A model generated the notes under the pieces. That model saw only the letters and a program-made list of their open reading frames with translations, did not search any database and was not told the DNA's origin. A stretch of DNA of 64,000 bases from positions 48,461 to 112,460 of the forward strand of contig JAFKFG010000025.1 of the NCBI GenBank assembly GCA_017307355.1, in the 5' to 3' direction. The position numbers and the translations under genes are program-made. This DNA comes from Alphaproteobacteria bacterium (GTDB lineage Bacteria; Pseudomonadota; Alphaproteobacteria; Micropepsales; Micropepsaceae). This document shows, piece by piece, positions 44,934 through 53,814 of this stretch (its first letter is position 1; every line of letters starts with the position of its first letter).

Positions 44934-45419
44934 TTAAGCCGTCCCTGCCGGCGGCTGCGCCGCGGCCTGGCTCATCTTGGCCTGGTACAGCGCCACGAAA
45001 TCGATGGGCTCGATCATCAGGGGCGGCATGCCGCCGTCGCGCACCACATCCGCCACGATACGGCGGGCGAAGGGGAACAACATGTGCGGGGCCTGGATCA
45101 GCAGCACCGGCTGCATCGCGTCTTCGGGAATGTTCTGCAACCGGAAGAGGCCGGCATAGGCCAGTTCAAGCAAAAAGAGCTGGCGGGTGTCGCTTTTGGC
45201 ATGCACGCGCAGCTTCAGTTCCACTTCGAAATGCTGGTCGTCGCCGCGCCGGGCCTGGACGTCCACGCCGAAATCGATCTGGGGCCGCTCGGTCAGGCCG
45301 GACGGCGCGCCGGGATTTTCGAACGACAGATCCTTGATGTACTGGCCCACCACCTGGAAGGCGGGAAGGGCGGGCGTGCCTTCGCCCTGGGCGGGATTTG
45401 CGTTTCCGTCGCTGCTCAT
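44934..45419 (-). CDS. secB: Protein-export chaperone SecB
   Basis: Encodes 161 aa from ATG 45419. The core FQVVGQYIKDLSFENPGAP, FEVELKLRVHAKSD and the LLIQAPHMLFPFARRIVADVVRDGGMPPLMIEPIDF region are diagnostic. It holds preproteins unfolded and hands them to SecA. A flexible glycine/alanine-rich N-terminus and Ala/Gln-rich tail flank the core. It is divergent from the Tim44-like gene, the usual alphaproteobacterial arrangement. Confidence 0.97.
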   Translation of the reverse strand: MSSDGNANPAQGEGTPALPAFQVVGQYIKDLSFENPGAPSGLTERPQIDFGVDVQARRGDDQHFEVELKLRVHAKSDTRQLFLLELAYAGLFRLQNIPEDAMQPVLLIQAPHMLFPFARRIVADVVRDGGMPPLMIEPIDFVALYQAKMSQAAAQPPAGTA

Positions 45420-45561
45420 GCGTGTTTTTCCATCAATCGCGGCCCGCGCGTTACCATGAGGACGCTTCCCCGACAAGGAAAAGCCGCCAAATCCGGGGCT
45501 GCGGCGTTATCGTTAAAAGCCGGTTCTGGACCCCCGGGTTCCCCGGCGTTAGGGTTCCTTT

Positions 45562-46188
45562 ATGTTTGGGTCCCTCGAAATGGCCGACGCGCAACTGATC
45601 GAGATCCTGATCGCGGCGATGGTCGCGGGCGTGGTCTTGTTCCGGCTCTATACGATTTTGGGCCGGCGGACGGGTCATGAGCCCCAGCCGCGCGATGAGC
45701 GCGCCGCGTCGCCCGCCGCGACCGCCCTGCGGCCGCCTCCGGCCGAGCGGCCCGCCGAGCCGCAAGCCCGCAGCCTGTTCGATATTCAACTGGCCGATCC
45801 CAGCTTCGAAACCGGCCATTTCCTCAGCGGCGCGAAAACCGCTTACGAGTTGATCCTCAAGGCGTTCGCTTCGGGCGACCGGGCCAGCTTGAAGCCGCTT
45901 TTGTCCGACGAAGTCTATAAGGCCTTCGACGCCGACATCACCGCCCGCGCCGGTTCGCCGCCGCCCGAAACCCTGGCCGGTCTCACCGACGCACGCATCG
46001 TGGAAGCGACCCTGGCGGGCCAGACCGCCGAGATCACCGTCTCGTTCCGGGCCCAGTTCGCCCATGGCGCGCCTTCGGCCAACGATTATGTCCAGCGCGA
46101 CGTCACCGATGTCTGGACCTTCGCCCGCCAGATCGGTTCTTCCAGTCCCACCTGGACCTTGGTGGCAACCAGCGGCGCCCTGCCCTGA
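45562..46188 (+). CDS. Tim44-domain protein (TimA-like)
   Basis: Encodes 208 aa. A single N-terminal membrane helix (LIEILIAAMVAGVVLFRLYTILG) precedes RRTGHE, a proline-rich linker and a C-terminal Tim44/NTF2-like domain (FLSGAKTAYELILKAFASGDRASLKPLLSDEVYKAF). Related to mitochondrial Tim44; in alphaproteobacteria it is an inner-membrane protein of uncertain function. ATG 45562 fits AGGG upstream better than the internal ATG 45580. mltA follows without a gap. Confidence 0.92.
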   Translation: MFGSLEMADAQLIEILIAAMVAGVVLFRLYTILGRRTGHEPQPRDERAASPAATALRPPPAERPAEPQARSLFDIQLADPSFETGHFLSGAKTAYELILKAFASGDRASLKPLLSDEVYKAFDADITARAGSPPPETLAGLTDARIVEATLAGQTAEITVSFRAQFAHGAPSANDYVQRDVTDVWTFARQIGSSSPTWTLVATSGALP

Positions 46189-46223
46189 GCCGCAGACTTG
46201 TCGCGATAGCGCTTGGGGCCCTG

Positions 46224-47318
46224 GTGCTGGGTCTGGCCGGCTGGTGGTGGCTGACCCGTCCCGTGCCGGTCCTGGCCCAAGCGCAATTCTCCGATCTTCC
46301 CGGCTGGCGGGACGCCAACCTCGATCCCGCGCTGGCCGCGTTCCGCCGCAGCTGCGCCGTCATCGCCAAAAAGCCGCCCGCCGAAGCAATGGCCGATTAC
46401 GCCGGCACCGCGGCCGACTGGCAGAAAGTGTGCGGAGAAGAAGCGGGTAATGCCCGCGTCTTCTTCGAAAAAAACTTCACGCCCTATGCGCTGTCCGGCC
46501 AGGGATTGTTCACCGGCTATTACGAGCCGGAAATTCGCGGCAGCCGGATTCAGACCGGCGCCTATCGGACACCGGTCTATGGCGTGCCGTCCGATTTGAT
46601 CCGGGTCGATCTCAGCCAGTTCTCGCCGCAATTTAAAGGCGAGCATATTTCCGGACGCTTGAGCGGCCAGAAGCTGGTGCCCTATGCCACCCGCGCCGAC
46701 ATCAATGCCAAGGGATTGCCCGCCGCCAAGATCCTGTTCTGGTGCGACGATCCGGTGGCGCTGTTCTTCCTGCAGATCCAGGGCTCGGGCCGGGTGAAAT
46801 TCGAAGACGGATCGTCCGCCCGCATCGCCTATGGGGGGGAAAATGGACGGCCCTATACCGCCATCGGCCGGGTGCTGCTGGCCAAGGGCGAATTGGAAAA
46901 AGAAAAAATCTCGCTGGCGACCATTCGCGGTTGGCTGAAGACGCATCCGGCATTGGCGCAAGGGGTGATGGAAGCGAACCAGTCCTTCATTTTCTTTGAA
47001 GAGAAAATGCTGGGCGATACGGCGCTGGGCAGCAACGGGGTCCAGGGCGTGCCGCTGACGCGCATGGGCAGCATGGCGATCGATCTGCGCAAGAACGCGC
47101 TGGGTGCGCCCTATTACATCGCCGCCGATCCGGTGAAGGCGCTGCTGATCGCGCAGGATACCGGCGGCGCCATTCGCGGCCAGGTGCGGGGCGATGTCTA
47201 TTTCGGGTTCGGCGGCACGGCCGAGCAACGCGCGGGTGACATGAAAGCACAAGGCCGCATGTTCGTGCTTTTGCCCAACGCCGTGGCCGCGCGGCTGGGG
47301 AAAAATTTCTTCCCATGA
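46224..47318 (+). CDS. mltA: Membrane-bound lytic murein transglycosylase A
   Basis: At least 364 aa. MltA domain: LFTGYYEPEIRGSR, FFLQIQGSGRVKFEDG, and the 3D-like end AQDTGGAIRGQVRGDVYFGFG with the catalytic aspartate. It cleaves peptidoglycan to 1,6-anhydromuropeptides. The only standard start, GTG 46224, gives a membrane anchor lacking the usual positive N-terminus. The frame is open upstream, and a CTG at 46185 overlapping the Tim44 stop (CTGA) would give an ideal signal starting SRRLVAIALGALVLGLAGWW, so the true start may be CTG. Confidence 0.92.
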   Translation: MLGLAGWWWLTRPVPVLAQAQFSDLPGWRDANLDPALAAFRRSCAVIAKKPPAEAMADYAGTAADWQKVCGEEAGNARVFFEKNFTPYALSGQGLFTGYYEPEIRGSRIQTGAYRTPVYGVPSDLIRVDLSQFSPQFKGEHISGRLSGQKLVPYATRADINAKGLPAAKILFWCDDPVALFFLQIQGSGRVKFEDGSSARIAYGGENGRPYTAIGRVLLAKGELEKEKISLATIRGWLKTHPALAQGVMEANQSFIFFEEKMLGDTALGSNGVQGVPLTRMGSMAIDLRKNALGAPYYIAADPVKALLIAQDTGGAIRGQVRGDVYFGFGGTAEQRAGDMKAQGRMFVLLPNAVAARLGKNFFP

Positions 47319-47911
47319 AACGCCGCACCACCGACGATGAACGCAAGCTGTTCAAGGCCCATATCGACGAACCGCGCCCGCTCAAGGCGGTGATGGCCAA
47401 GCCCAAGAAGGCAAGCACAGCCCCGCCTCCCCCTCGCGCGAAGCGCATAGCGGGGGAGGGTGAGCAGCAACAGCGTGCGAACGTAGCAGCGCTTGCAGGC
47501 GCGCAGGCGCGAGCCGGAGCGCCAAAAGCAATGCTGCGTAGGTCGGAGGGGGTCAAACAAAAACTTGACGGGAATACGACTGAAAAACTCAGGCGGGGAG
47601 AGCTCACGCCCGGCGCGCGGATGGACCTGCACGGCATGACGGAAGCGGCGGCGCATGCAACGCTGTTGTCGTTTCTTGCCGGCGCGCAAGCGCGCGGCGT
47701 CCGGCTGGCGCTGGTGATCACCGGCGTGGGCAACCCGAAGCATCACGAAGGCGCCGAATGGATGCGCTCCCCGCATGGCGTTTTGAAACAGATGGTGCCG
47801 CGCTGGCTGAACGAAAAGGAATTTGCCGCGTTGATCTCCGGATCGAGCGTGGCGCATCGCCGTCATGGCGGCGACGGCGCGCTCTATGTCTATTTGCGGA
47901 AAAAGCCGTGA
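47315..47911 (+). CDS. Smr-domain protein with an inserted repeat
   Basis: Encodes 198 aa. N-terminal MKRRTTDDERKLFKAHIDEPRPL; C-terminal Smr domain with MDLHGMTEAAAHATLLSFL, LALVITGVGN and the HGGDGALYVYLRK end. Smr domains nick or bind nucleic acids. Between them, residues about 37-80 are encoded by a palindromic repeat (47426-47554) and read as proline/arginine then alanine-rich low complexity. It overlaps mltA by 4 bp and yjbQ by 4 bp. Confidence 0.9.
   Translation: MKRRTTDDERKLFKAHIDEPRPLKAVMAKPKKASTAPPPPRAKRIAGEGEQQQRANVAALAGAQARAGAPKAMLRRSEGVKQKLDGNTTEKLRRGELTPGARMDLHGMTEAAAHATLLSFLAGAQARGVRLALVITGVGNPKHHEGAEWMRSPHGVLKQMVPRWLNEKEFAALISGSSVAHRRHGGDGALYVYLRKKP
47426..47554 (+). repeat. 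Palindromic element inserted in frame in the Smr gene
   Basis: CCTCCCCCTCGCGCGAAGCG at 47426 starts a palindrome that closes with GCGGGGGAGG at 47459; GTCGGAGGGGGTC at 47542-47554 mirrors the left end. The 129 bp are a multiple of three and carry no stop in the Smr frame. Related in style to the CCTCCCCC/GGGGGA stems of repeat B. Confidence 0.6.
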
Positions 47912-48324
47912 AACAGGCGTTCCATACCGTTCGCGTTTCCACCCATGGTCCGGGGCTGTACGAATTCACCGACGCGCTGGCCAAATTCGCCGCTGCCGAA
48001 AAGATTCAGGACGGGCTTCTCACCTGCTTCGTACGCCATACCTCGGCTTCGCTGCTGGTGCAGGAGAATGCCGATCCCGACGTGCAGAAGGATTTGCGGG
48101 ATTTCTTCGCCCAGCTGGTGCGCAAGGGCATGGATTTTCGCCACACGGCGGAAGGGCCGGACGACATGCCGTCCCATATCCGTTCCGCGCTGACCGCGAC
48201 GTCTATCGCAATTCCGGTTCGCGGCGGCAAGCCGATGCTGGGCACCTGGCAGGGGCTCTATCTGTTTGAGCATCGCGACGCCCCGCACAGCCGCGAAGTC
48301 GTGCTGCATTATATCGGCGATTAA
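47908..48324 (+). CDS. YjbQ family protein (UPF0047)
   Basis: Encodes 138 aa from GTG 47908, which overlaps the Smr stop (GTGA). Family motifs: GLLTCFVRHTSASLLVQENADPDVQKDL, the HTAEGPDDMPSHIRSAL segment (His and Asp ligands) and GTWQGLYLFEHRD. Length equals the family norm of about 139. Thiamin-phosphate synthase-like activity was reported for relatives, but the role is unclear. It ends the Tim44-mltA-smr run. Confidence 0.93.
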   Translation: MKQAFHTVRVSTHGPGLYEFTDALAKFAAAEKIQDGLLTCFVRHTSASLLVQENADPDVQKDLRDFFAQLVRKGMDFRHTAEGPDDMPSHIRSALTATSIAIPVRGGKPMLGTWQGLYLFEHRDAPHSREVVLHYIGD

Positions 48325-48375
48325 GGAATACAAGTTTTGCAATTCCCAGAATAACGCGCTTCTGGAAAACGTCGT

Positions 48376-48446
48376 CCCTCACCCTTCGACAGGCTCAGGG
48401 TGAGGATACAAAACCGGTCCTCATGCTGAGCTTGTCGAAGCATGAG
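48376..48446. repeat. REP-like pair A, copy 4
   Basis: CCCTCACCCTTCGACAGGCT-CAGGGTGAGG (48376-48405) and CCTCATGCTGAGCTTGTCGA-AGCATGAG (48419-48446). It lies between convergent yjbQ and the PfkB kinase. Confidence 0.82.
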
Positions 48447-48462
48447 ACGGCAGATGCGACCG

Positions 48463-49455
48463 CTAAATCAGCTTTGCTTGCGCCGCCAGCTCGTTGAGCG
48501 ACACTTCCGGCCGCGCCCCATAATGCGAAATGATTTCCGCCGCCGCCAGCACGCCCAGCCGCCCGCAATCCGCCAGGCCCTTGCCTTGTGCCTGGCCGAA
48601 CAGGAAACCGGCGGCGAACAGATCGCCCGCGCCGGTGGTGTCCACCACCTTTGCCACGGGCGCGGCGGGAACGGCGTGGATTTCCGCGCCCTTCACCACC
48701 ACGCAGCCCTTGGCCGAACGGGTGAGCGCGGCCAGCCCGCCCCAGGCCTGCATCCGCTCGGTCACGACGGCGAAGTCTTCGGTTTCGAACAGCGAGTGAG
48801 CTTCGTCTTCATTGGCGAAGATGATGTCCAGATCGCGCTGCATCAGACCCAGAAACTCGTCCCGGAAGCGCCCCACGCAGAAACTGTCCGACAAGGTCAG
48901 CGCCACTTTGACGCCCGCGTCCTTGGCGGCGCGGATGGCTTTGCGCGACGCGTCCTTGGCGTCCTCGGTGTCCCACAGATAGCCTTCGATATAGAGGATC
49001 TTGGCCGCCGCGACCTCGTTCACATCGACATCGGCCGGGGTCATCTCGCGGCAGGCGCCCAGATAGGTGTTCATGCTGCGCTGGCCATCCGGCGTCACCG
49101 CGATCATCGAGGACGCGGTGGACGATCCGTTCGCGGCGGGCCGGGTGGTATAATCCACGCCCAGCGATCTGAGACTCTCGCTGAAGCGCGCGCCCAAGGC
49201 GTCGTCGCGGACCTTGCCCAGGAAGACCGCGCTGCCGCCCAAGGAGGCGATGCCCGCCATGGTGTTGGCGGCGCTGCCGCCCGCCGCCTGCACGCTGTCC
49301 TTCAGGGCCTTGTGCAGTTCCTCGGCGCGGAATTCGTCGATCAGGGTCATGCCGCCCTTGGCGATGCCGTGATCCAGCAGGAATTGATCGTCCACCGCCG
49401 CGATCACATCCATGATCGCATTGCCCAGGCCGGCGACATCGTATTTTGGCGGCAT
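48463..49455 (-). CDS. PfkB-family kinase, adenosine-kinase-like
   Basis: Encodes 330 aa from ATG 49455 (GGAG 5 bp upstream). Ribokinase fold: YDVAGLGNAIMDVIAAVDD, GGSAANTMAGIASLGG, SDSFCVGRFRDEF, ANEDEAHSLF and DTTGAGDLFAAGFLFG with the catalytic Asp. The arrangement is that of bacterial adenosine kinases of the PfkB family. It phosphorylates a nucleoside or sugar; adenosine is the best guess. It is divergent from the EI24/CysZ-like gene. Confidence 0.9.
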   Translation of the reverse strand: MPPKYDVAGLGNAIMDVIAAVDDQFLLDHGIAKGGMTLIDEFRAEELHKALKDSVQAAGGSAANTMAGIASLGGSAVFLGKVRDDALGARFSESLRSLGVDYTTRPAANGSSTASSMIAVTPDGQRSMNTYLGACREMTPADVDVNEVAAAKILYIEGYLWDTEDAKDASRKAIRAAKDAGVKVALTLSDSFCVGRFRDEFLGLMQRDLDIIFANEDEAHSLFETEDFAVVTERMQAWGGLAALTRSAKGCVVVKGAEIHAVPAAPVAKVVDTTGAGDLFAAGFLFGQAQGKGLADCGRLGVLAAAEIISHYGARPEVSLNELAAQAKLI

Positions 49456-49503
49456 GTTCGCTCCGAAAGACGCTATAAGCACAGCCATTACGGGACGGAT
49501 GCG

Positions 49504-50184
49504 ATGTTCGCAAGCATGGCGCGCGCCGCAAGGCTGATTTTCGATCCCGCTTTCGCGGGGATCGTGGTCAAGGCGCTGCTGCTCACCATCCTTCTGTTCG
49601 CGGGAGCCTTGGCACTCAGCGAATATGCCCTTTCGCTCCTGCCGGTCCTGGGCAACCCCCTGGTGAATCGGGCGCTGGAATGGCTGGCGCCCGTGCTGTT
49701 CCTGTTCGCGGGCGTGGTGTTGGGGCCGCCGGTCGCCGCCCTGTTCGCATCGCTGTTCCTGGATCAGATCGCTGCGCGCATCGAAGCTCGGGATTATCCC
49801 GGCACGGTGGCGCATCCTGCGTCTTTCCTTGCGACCTTGCGCGCGGGGTTGAAGCTGGCCGCCCTGGTGCTGGGGGTCAATCTGGTGCTGCTGCCCGTCG
49901 ATATCGGCTTGCCGGTTCTGGGCGAAATTCTCAGCGTGACGGCCAATGGTTGGCTTTTGGGGCGGGAATATTTCGAATTGTCGGCATTGCGTCATTGCGA
50001 TCCCCCCGAAGCGGATATCCTGCGGCGGAAAAACAGCGGCGCGGTCTGGGCCGGCGGCACGTTGATCGCGCTGGCCAGCATGGTTCCCTTGCTCAATCTG
50101 GTGGCGCCCTTGTTCGGGACCGCCTTCATGGTGCATCTGTTCCACCGCGCACTTTCACGAAATGGGGCCCGGACCAGGCCATGA
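49504..50184 (+). CDS. EI24/CysZ-like membrane protein
   Basis: Encodes 226 aa from ATG 49504 with about four or five hydrophobic segments: IVVKALLLTILLFAGALAL, VLFLFAGVVLGPPVAALFASLFLDQIA, AALVLGVNLVLLPVDIGLPVLG, and LIALASMVPLLNLVAPLFGTAFMVHLF. NGWLLGREYFELSALRH is the EI24/CysZ signature. CysZ is a sulfate permease in E. coli; this protein's substrate is unproven. A lipoprotein gene overlaps its stop by 4 bp. Confidence 0.88.
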   Translation: MFASMARAARLIFDPAFAGIVVKALLLTILLFAGALALSEYALSLLPVLGNPLVNRALEWLAPVLFLFAGVVLGPPVAALFASLFLDQIAARIEARDYPGTVAHPASFLATLRAGLKLAALVLGVNLVLLPVDIGLPVLGEILSVTANGWLLGREYFELSALRHCDPPEADILRRKNSGAVWAGGTLIALASMVPLLNLVAPLFGTAFMVHLFHRALSRNGARTRP

Positions 50185-50552
50185 AAAAAATTCTCGCAGG
50201 CGTGATGCTTTCGGCCTTGGCCGCCTGCGCCGCGCCGTCCTCGCGGACGCCCGCTCCGCCGGCAACGGCCAGCGTGGAACCCACCGTGCCGCTTCCGCCT
50301 CCGCCGCCCAAGGGCGAGCCCGCGCGTTTCGCCGGCCTGGATGCGGCACGGCTCACGGCCCTGGCGGGCACGCCCAGCTTCACGCGCAAGGACGGCGCGA
50401 CCGAGATGTGGCGCTATGATGCGGGCGCCTGCCGCGTGTTCTTCTTCTTCACCGGCGCCCCGGCCAAGGTGCAGCATATCGAGACCATGCCGCGCGGCCG
50501 GAACGCCGCCGCCGATCCGGAGTGTCTCAACGCTTTGTCGAAGCGTTCTTGA
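50181..50552 (+). CDS. Small lipoprotein
   Basis: Encodes 123 aa: MKKILAGVMLSALAACAAPS with a lipobox (LAAC). A proline-rich linker follows (PLPPPPPKGEP), then a globular end AGTPSFTRKDGATEMWRYDAGACRVFFFF typical of a small alphaproteobacterial lipoprotein family. Its ATG overlaps the EI24/CysZ-like stop by 4 bp, so they are coupled. Its 3' end overlaps the convergent nth gene by 26 bp. Function unknown. Confidence 0.85.
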   Translation: MKKILAGVMLSALAACAAPSSRTPAPPATASVEPTVPLPPPPPKGEPARFAGLDAARLTALAGTPSFTRKDGATEMWRYDAGACRVFFFFTGAPAKVQHIETMPRGRNAAADPECLNALSKRS

Positions 50553-51219
50553 GCTTCGGTTTCTCGGCCGGTTGCTCTTTGGTTTTGTCCGGGAAGTTGC
50601 ACAGATCGCGCACCACGCAGGTCGGGCATAGCGGCTTGCGCGCCACGCAGGTATAGCGGCCGTGCAGGATCAGCCAGTGATGGGCGTGCTGCTTGAATCT
50701 TTCCGGCACCCGCTTTTCCAGATTCAATTCCACCGCCAGCACGTCCTTGCCCGGCGCCAGCCCGGTGCGGTTGGAGACGCGGAAAATATGCGTGTCCACG
50801 GCGATGGTGGGTTCGCCGAACGCCACATTCAACACCACATTGGCGGTCTTGCGCCCGACGCCCGGCAGTTTCTGCAACGCTTCGCGATCCTTGGGCACCT
50901 TGCCGCCATGCTGCTCGATCAGGATCTTGGACAGCGCGATGACATTCTTCGCCTTGCCGCGATAAAGCCCGATGGTCTTGATCGCGTCGGTGAGCTTTTC
51001 CACGCCCAGCGCCAGCATCTTTTCCGGCGTGTCGATGGCTTTGAACAAAGGCTCCGTCGCCTTGTTGACGGATTTGTCGGTGGCCTGGGCCGACAGCGCC
51101 ACCGCCACCAGCAAGGTGTAGGGATTCTTGTATTGAAGCTCGGTCTTGGGGTCGGGAATATGCTTCTTCAGGCGCGCGAAAAACTCTTCGATTTCCGTGC
51201 GCGTCAGAAGTTTGACCAT
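50527..51219 (-). CDS. nth: Endonuclease III
   Basis: Encodes 230 aa. It removes oxidised pyrimidines and cuts the abasic site. Helix-hairpin-helix LPGVGRKTANVVL with catalytic Lys, catalytic Asp in TIAVDTHIFRVSNR, and the [4Fe-4S] cysteines in CVARKPLCPTCVVRDLC (C-x6-C-x2-C-x5-C). A lysine/proline-rich tail follows. It begins at the dapB stop and its 3' end overlaps the lipoprotein gene on the other strand. Confidence 0.97.
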   Translation of the reverse strand: MVKLLTRTEIEEFFARLKKHIPDPKTELQYKNPYTLLVAVALSAQATDKSVNKATEPLFKAIDTPEKMLALGVEKLTDAIKTIGLYRGKAKNVIALSKILIEQHGGKVPKDREALQKLPGVGRKTANVVLNVAFGEPTIAVDTHIFRVSNRTGLAPGKDVLAVELNLEKRVPERFKQHAHHWLILHGRYTCVARKPLCPTCVVRDLCNFPDKTKEQPAEKPKLKNASTKR

Positions 51220-52022
51220 TACAGGCCCAAAACGTCCGTCATACTATAGAGTCCCGGCTTTTGCCCGTGACCCCAGCGCGCCGCGGCGAGAGCACCGCGC
51301 GCGAAGATCGAACGGTCTTCCGCCGAATGCGACAGAACGATGCGTTCGCCCGGACCGGCCAGGAACACCTGATGCTCACCCACCACCGTGCCGCCGCGCA
51401 GCGAGGCAAAGCCGATGGCGCCGTCATTGCGGGGGCCGGTATCGCCGTCACGTCCGCGCACCGATTTTTTCTGCAGCGACACGCCGCGGCCCTTGGCGGC
51501 CGCCGCACCCAGCAGAAGCGCGGTGCCGGACGGCGCATCCACTTTCATCTTGTGGTGCATTTCCAGAATCTCGACATCGTAGTCGGGCAGTGCCTTGGCC
51601 GCGCGCTCGACCAGCGCCGCCAGAAGATTGACGCCCAGGCTCATATTGCCGGATTTCACGATCACGGCATGGCGCGCCGCCGCCGCGATGCGGGCCTCAT
51701 CGCCATTGGCAAAGCCGGTGGTGCCGATCACATGCACGATGCGCGCCTGCGCGGCCAGGTCGGCCAGCATCAGCGACACCATCGGCCGGGTGAAATCCAG
51801 CACCGCCTGCGCTTCGGCGATCAGAGGCAAGGGATCGGCGGTGAGCTTGACGCCATTGGGCGCCAGGCCCGCCAACTGTCCCGCGTCGCGGCCCAGATCC
51901 GGATGGCCTTCGGCTTCCAGCGCGCCGGACAGAACCAGTCCCGGTGCCTGCGCGATCTCGCGCACCAGGGTGCGGCCCATGCGCCCCGAAGCGCCGGCGA
52001 CGACGATATTGAGATCCGCCAT
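51219..52022 (-). CDS. dapB: 4-Hydroxy-tetrahydrodipicolinate reductase
   Basis: Encodes 267 aa. NAD(P) loop [19 protein letters not shown]; substrate-binding [19 protein letters not shown]; TRGxxxGEHxxxF-like end ([29 protein letters not shown]). It makes tetrahydrodipicolinate for lysine and diaminopimelate. It lies between grpE and nth on the same strand with a 5-bp gap to grpE. Confidence 0.97.
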   Translation of the reverse strand: MADLNIVVAGASGRMGRTLVREIAQAPGLVLSGALEAEGHPDLGRDAGQLAGLAPNGVKLTADPLPLIAEAQAVLDFTRPMVSLMLADLAAQARIVHVIGTTGFANGDEARIAAAARHAVIVKSGNMSLGVNLLAALVERAAKALPDYDVEILEMHHKMKVDAPSGTALLLGAAAAKGRGVSLQKKSVRGRDGDTGPRNDGAIGFASLRGGTVVGEHQVFLAGPGERIVLSHSAEDRSIFARGALAAARWGHGQKPGLYSMTDVLGL

Positions 52023-52027
52023 CCGCC

Positions 52028-52585
52028 TTATGCCTTGGTGTCGACGGGCGGCGGGGTTTCGCCCCTTCGCGCCACCGTCACCATGGCAGGACGCAAGAGC
52101 CGGTCACCGATCATATAGCCCGACTGCACCACATCGACGATGGTGCCGGCAGGCTTGCCGTTGCCGGGCACTTCGGCGATGGCCTGATGCACATTCGGAT
52201 CGAATTTTCCGTCCTCGGTCGAAACCGGCTTGACGCCGTGACGCTCCAAGGTCGCCAGCAACTGGCGGTCGGGGGCTTCGACGCCATCCAGCACGGCCTT
52301 CACTTGCGCATCGGCGGCGGCGCGCACGTCCGGCGGGCAGGCCGCCAGGGCGCGGGAAAAATTATCCGCGATCGCCAGCATGTCGCGGGCGAATTTGGTC
52401 ACCGCATATTGCGAGGCTTCGGCCTTTTCCCGTTCGGCCCGGCGGCGGATATTCTCCGCTTCCGCCAGGGCGCGCAGGCGCTGGTCGCGCAGGCTTTCGA
52501 CTTCCGCCTTCAGCACTTCGATGGCATCGGCGGGCTGATCCGCGATCCGGGCTTCGGGCATTTCCTGTTCGGTTTCTTCGCTCAT
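52028..52585 (-). CDS. grpE: Nucleotide exchange factor GrpE
   Basis: Encodes 185 aa. Long N-terminal coiled-coil ([34 protein letters not shown]) followed by [20 protein letters not shown] and the beta-rich head [16 protein letters not shown] with [21 protein letters not shown]. It releases ADP from DnaK. dnaK is not in the window. It follows hrcA by 48 bp on the same strand; the pair is a classic heat-shock operon. Confidence 0.97.
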   Translation of the reverse strand: MSEETEQEMPEARIADQPADAIEVLKAEVESLRDQRLRALAEAENIRRRAEREKAEASQYAVTKFARDMLAIADNFSRALAACPPDVRAAADAQVKAVLDGVEAPDRQLLATLERHGVKPVSTEDGKFDPNVHQAIAEVPGNGKPAGTIVDVVQSGYMIGDRLLRPAMVTVARRGETPPPVDTKA

Positions 52586-52633
52586 GATATTCCTTGTCGC
52601 CCCTAGGCTAGGCAGGGCGTAGCTCCTTAAACG

Positions 52634-53701
52634 CTATCCCAACAGCCGTCCAATGACTTTGGCGGTATGGTCCACCATGGGAATGATGCGGCCATAATTG
52701 AGCCGGGTGGGGCCCAGAACCCCGATCACGCCCACGATCTTGCCGGCCGCATTGGCATAGGGCGCGGCCACGATGGAAGACCCCGACAGGGAAAACAGCC
52801 GGTTCTCAGAGCCGATGAAGATGCTCACCCCGTCGCCCGCCTTGGCGAGTTCCAAAAGCCGGATCAGGTCGGCCTTGCGCTCGATATCGTCGAACAGGGT
52901 GCGGATGCGCTCGATATCGGCCTGGGCCTCCACCGAATCCAGCAGATGCGAGGTTCCCCGCACGATCAGAACCTTGTCGTCGGCCCCGCCCGGCCCGGCC
53001 ATGGTCGCCAGCCCTTCCGCCACCACCTTGGCGGTGAGGGAATCCAGCACCGCCCGCTCGCTTTCCAGCTCGGCCAGGATTTCCGCCCGGGCCGCGTCGA
53101 TGGTGCGGCCGGTCAGCCGGGCATTGAGGTAATTCGAGGCTTCCACCAGCGCCGAGCCGGGAAGGCCCGGGGGAATATCGATGATGCGGTTTTCCACCTG
53201 GCCGTCGCCGCCCACCATGATCACCAGGGCCTTGCCCGGCCCCACATGGACGAATTCGACATGCTTCAGCAGGGCGGATTCCTGCTTGGCCGTCACCACC
53301 AGCCCGGCGCAGCGCGACAGGCCCGATAAGGCCGTGGTCGCCTGGGTCAGGACATCCTCCAGGCGCTGGCCGCTGCCGGACATGCGCGCTTCGATGATCC
53401 CCCGCTCCTGGGGTTCCAGGTCGCCCACTTCCAAGAGCCCGTCCACGAACAGCCGCAGGCCCTTTTCCGTGGGCACCCGGCCCGCGCTGGTATGGGGCGC
53501 ATAGAGCAGGCCCATGCTCTCCAGGTCGGCCATCACATTGCGGATCGAGGCGGGCGACAGGGTCAGCGGCAGCCGCTGGGAAAGGGTGCGCGACCCCACC
53601 GGCTCGCCCGACGTCAGGAAGGCTTCCACCAGATGGCGGAAGACCTCGCGCGGGCGTTCGCCCAGCGGCGGATAGGTCAGGCGGGAGGGGAAGGATTCCA
53701 A
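52634..53701 (-). CDS. hrcA: Heat-inducible transcription repressor HrcA
   Basis: Encodes 355 aa from TTG 53701, supported by AAAGG 7 bp upstream. Winged helix LSQRLPLTLSPASIRNVMADLESMGLLYAPHTSAGRVPT; GAF-like middle domain; end KIVGVIGVLGPTRLNYGRIIPMVDHTAKVIGRLL. It normally binds CIRCE sites near chaperone genes; no CIRCE is seen in its own upstream gap, so it may act elsewhere (groES or dnaK). It is divergent from rph by 113 bp. Confidence 0.95.
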   Translation of the reverse strand: MESFPSRLTYPPLGERPREVFRHLVEAFLTSGEPVGSRTLSQRLPLTLSPASIRNVMADLESMGLLYAPHTSAGRVPTEKGLRLFVDGLLEVGDLEPQERGIIEARMSGSGQRLEDVLTQATTALSGLSRCAGLVVTAKQESALLKHVEFVHVGPGKALVIMVGGDGQVENRIIDIPPGLPGSALVEASNYLNARLTGRTIDAARAEILAELESERAVLDSLTAKVVAEGLATMAGPGGADDKVLIVRGTSHLLDSVEAQADIERIRTLFDDIERKADLIRLLELAKAGDGVSIFIGSENRLFSLSGSSIVAAPYANAAGKIVGVIGVLGPTRLNYGRIIPMVDHTAKVIGRLLG

Positions 53702-53814
53702 GTATAAGCCTTTGATATATATGCAACATCCATGCGCGCGGCCACCGATTGGACGCCGCCTGGCAAAGCGGCTAGGTAACCGCCCCAGTTTCCTCCTTCA
53801 AGATATACGGCCCC

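Noticed and set aside
53702..53814. CIRCE operator expected near hrcA
   Set aside because: No TTAGCACTC-N9-GAGTGCTAA or close variant in the hrcA-rph gap.
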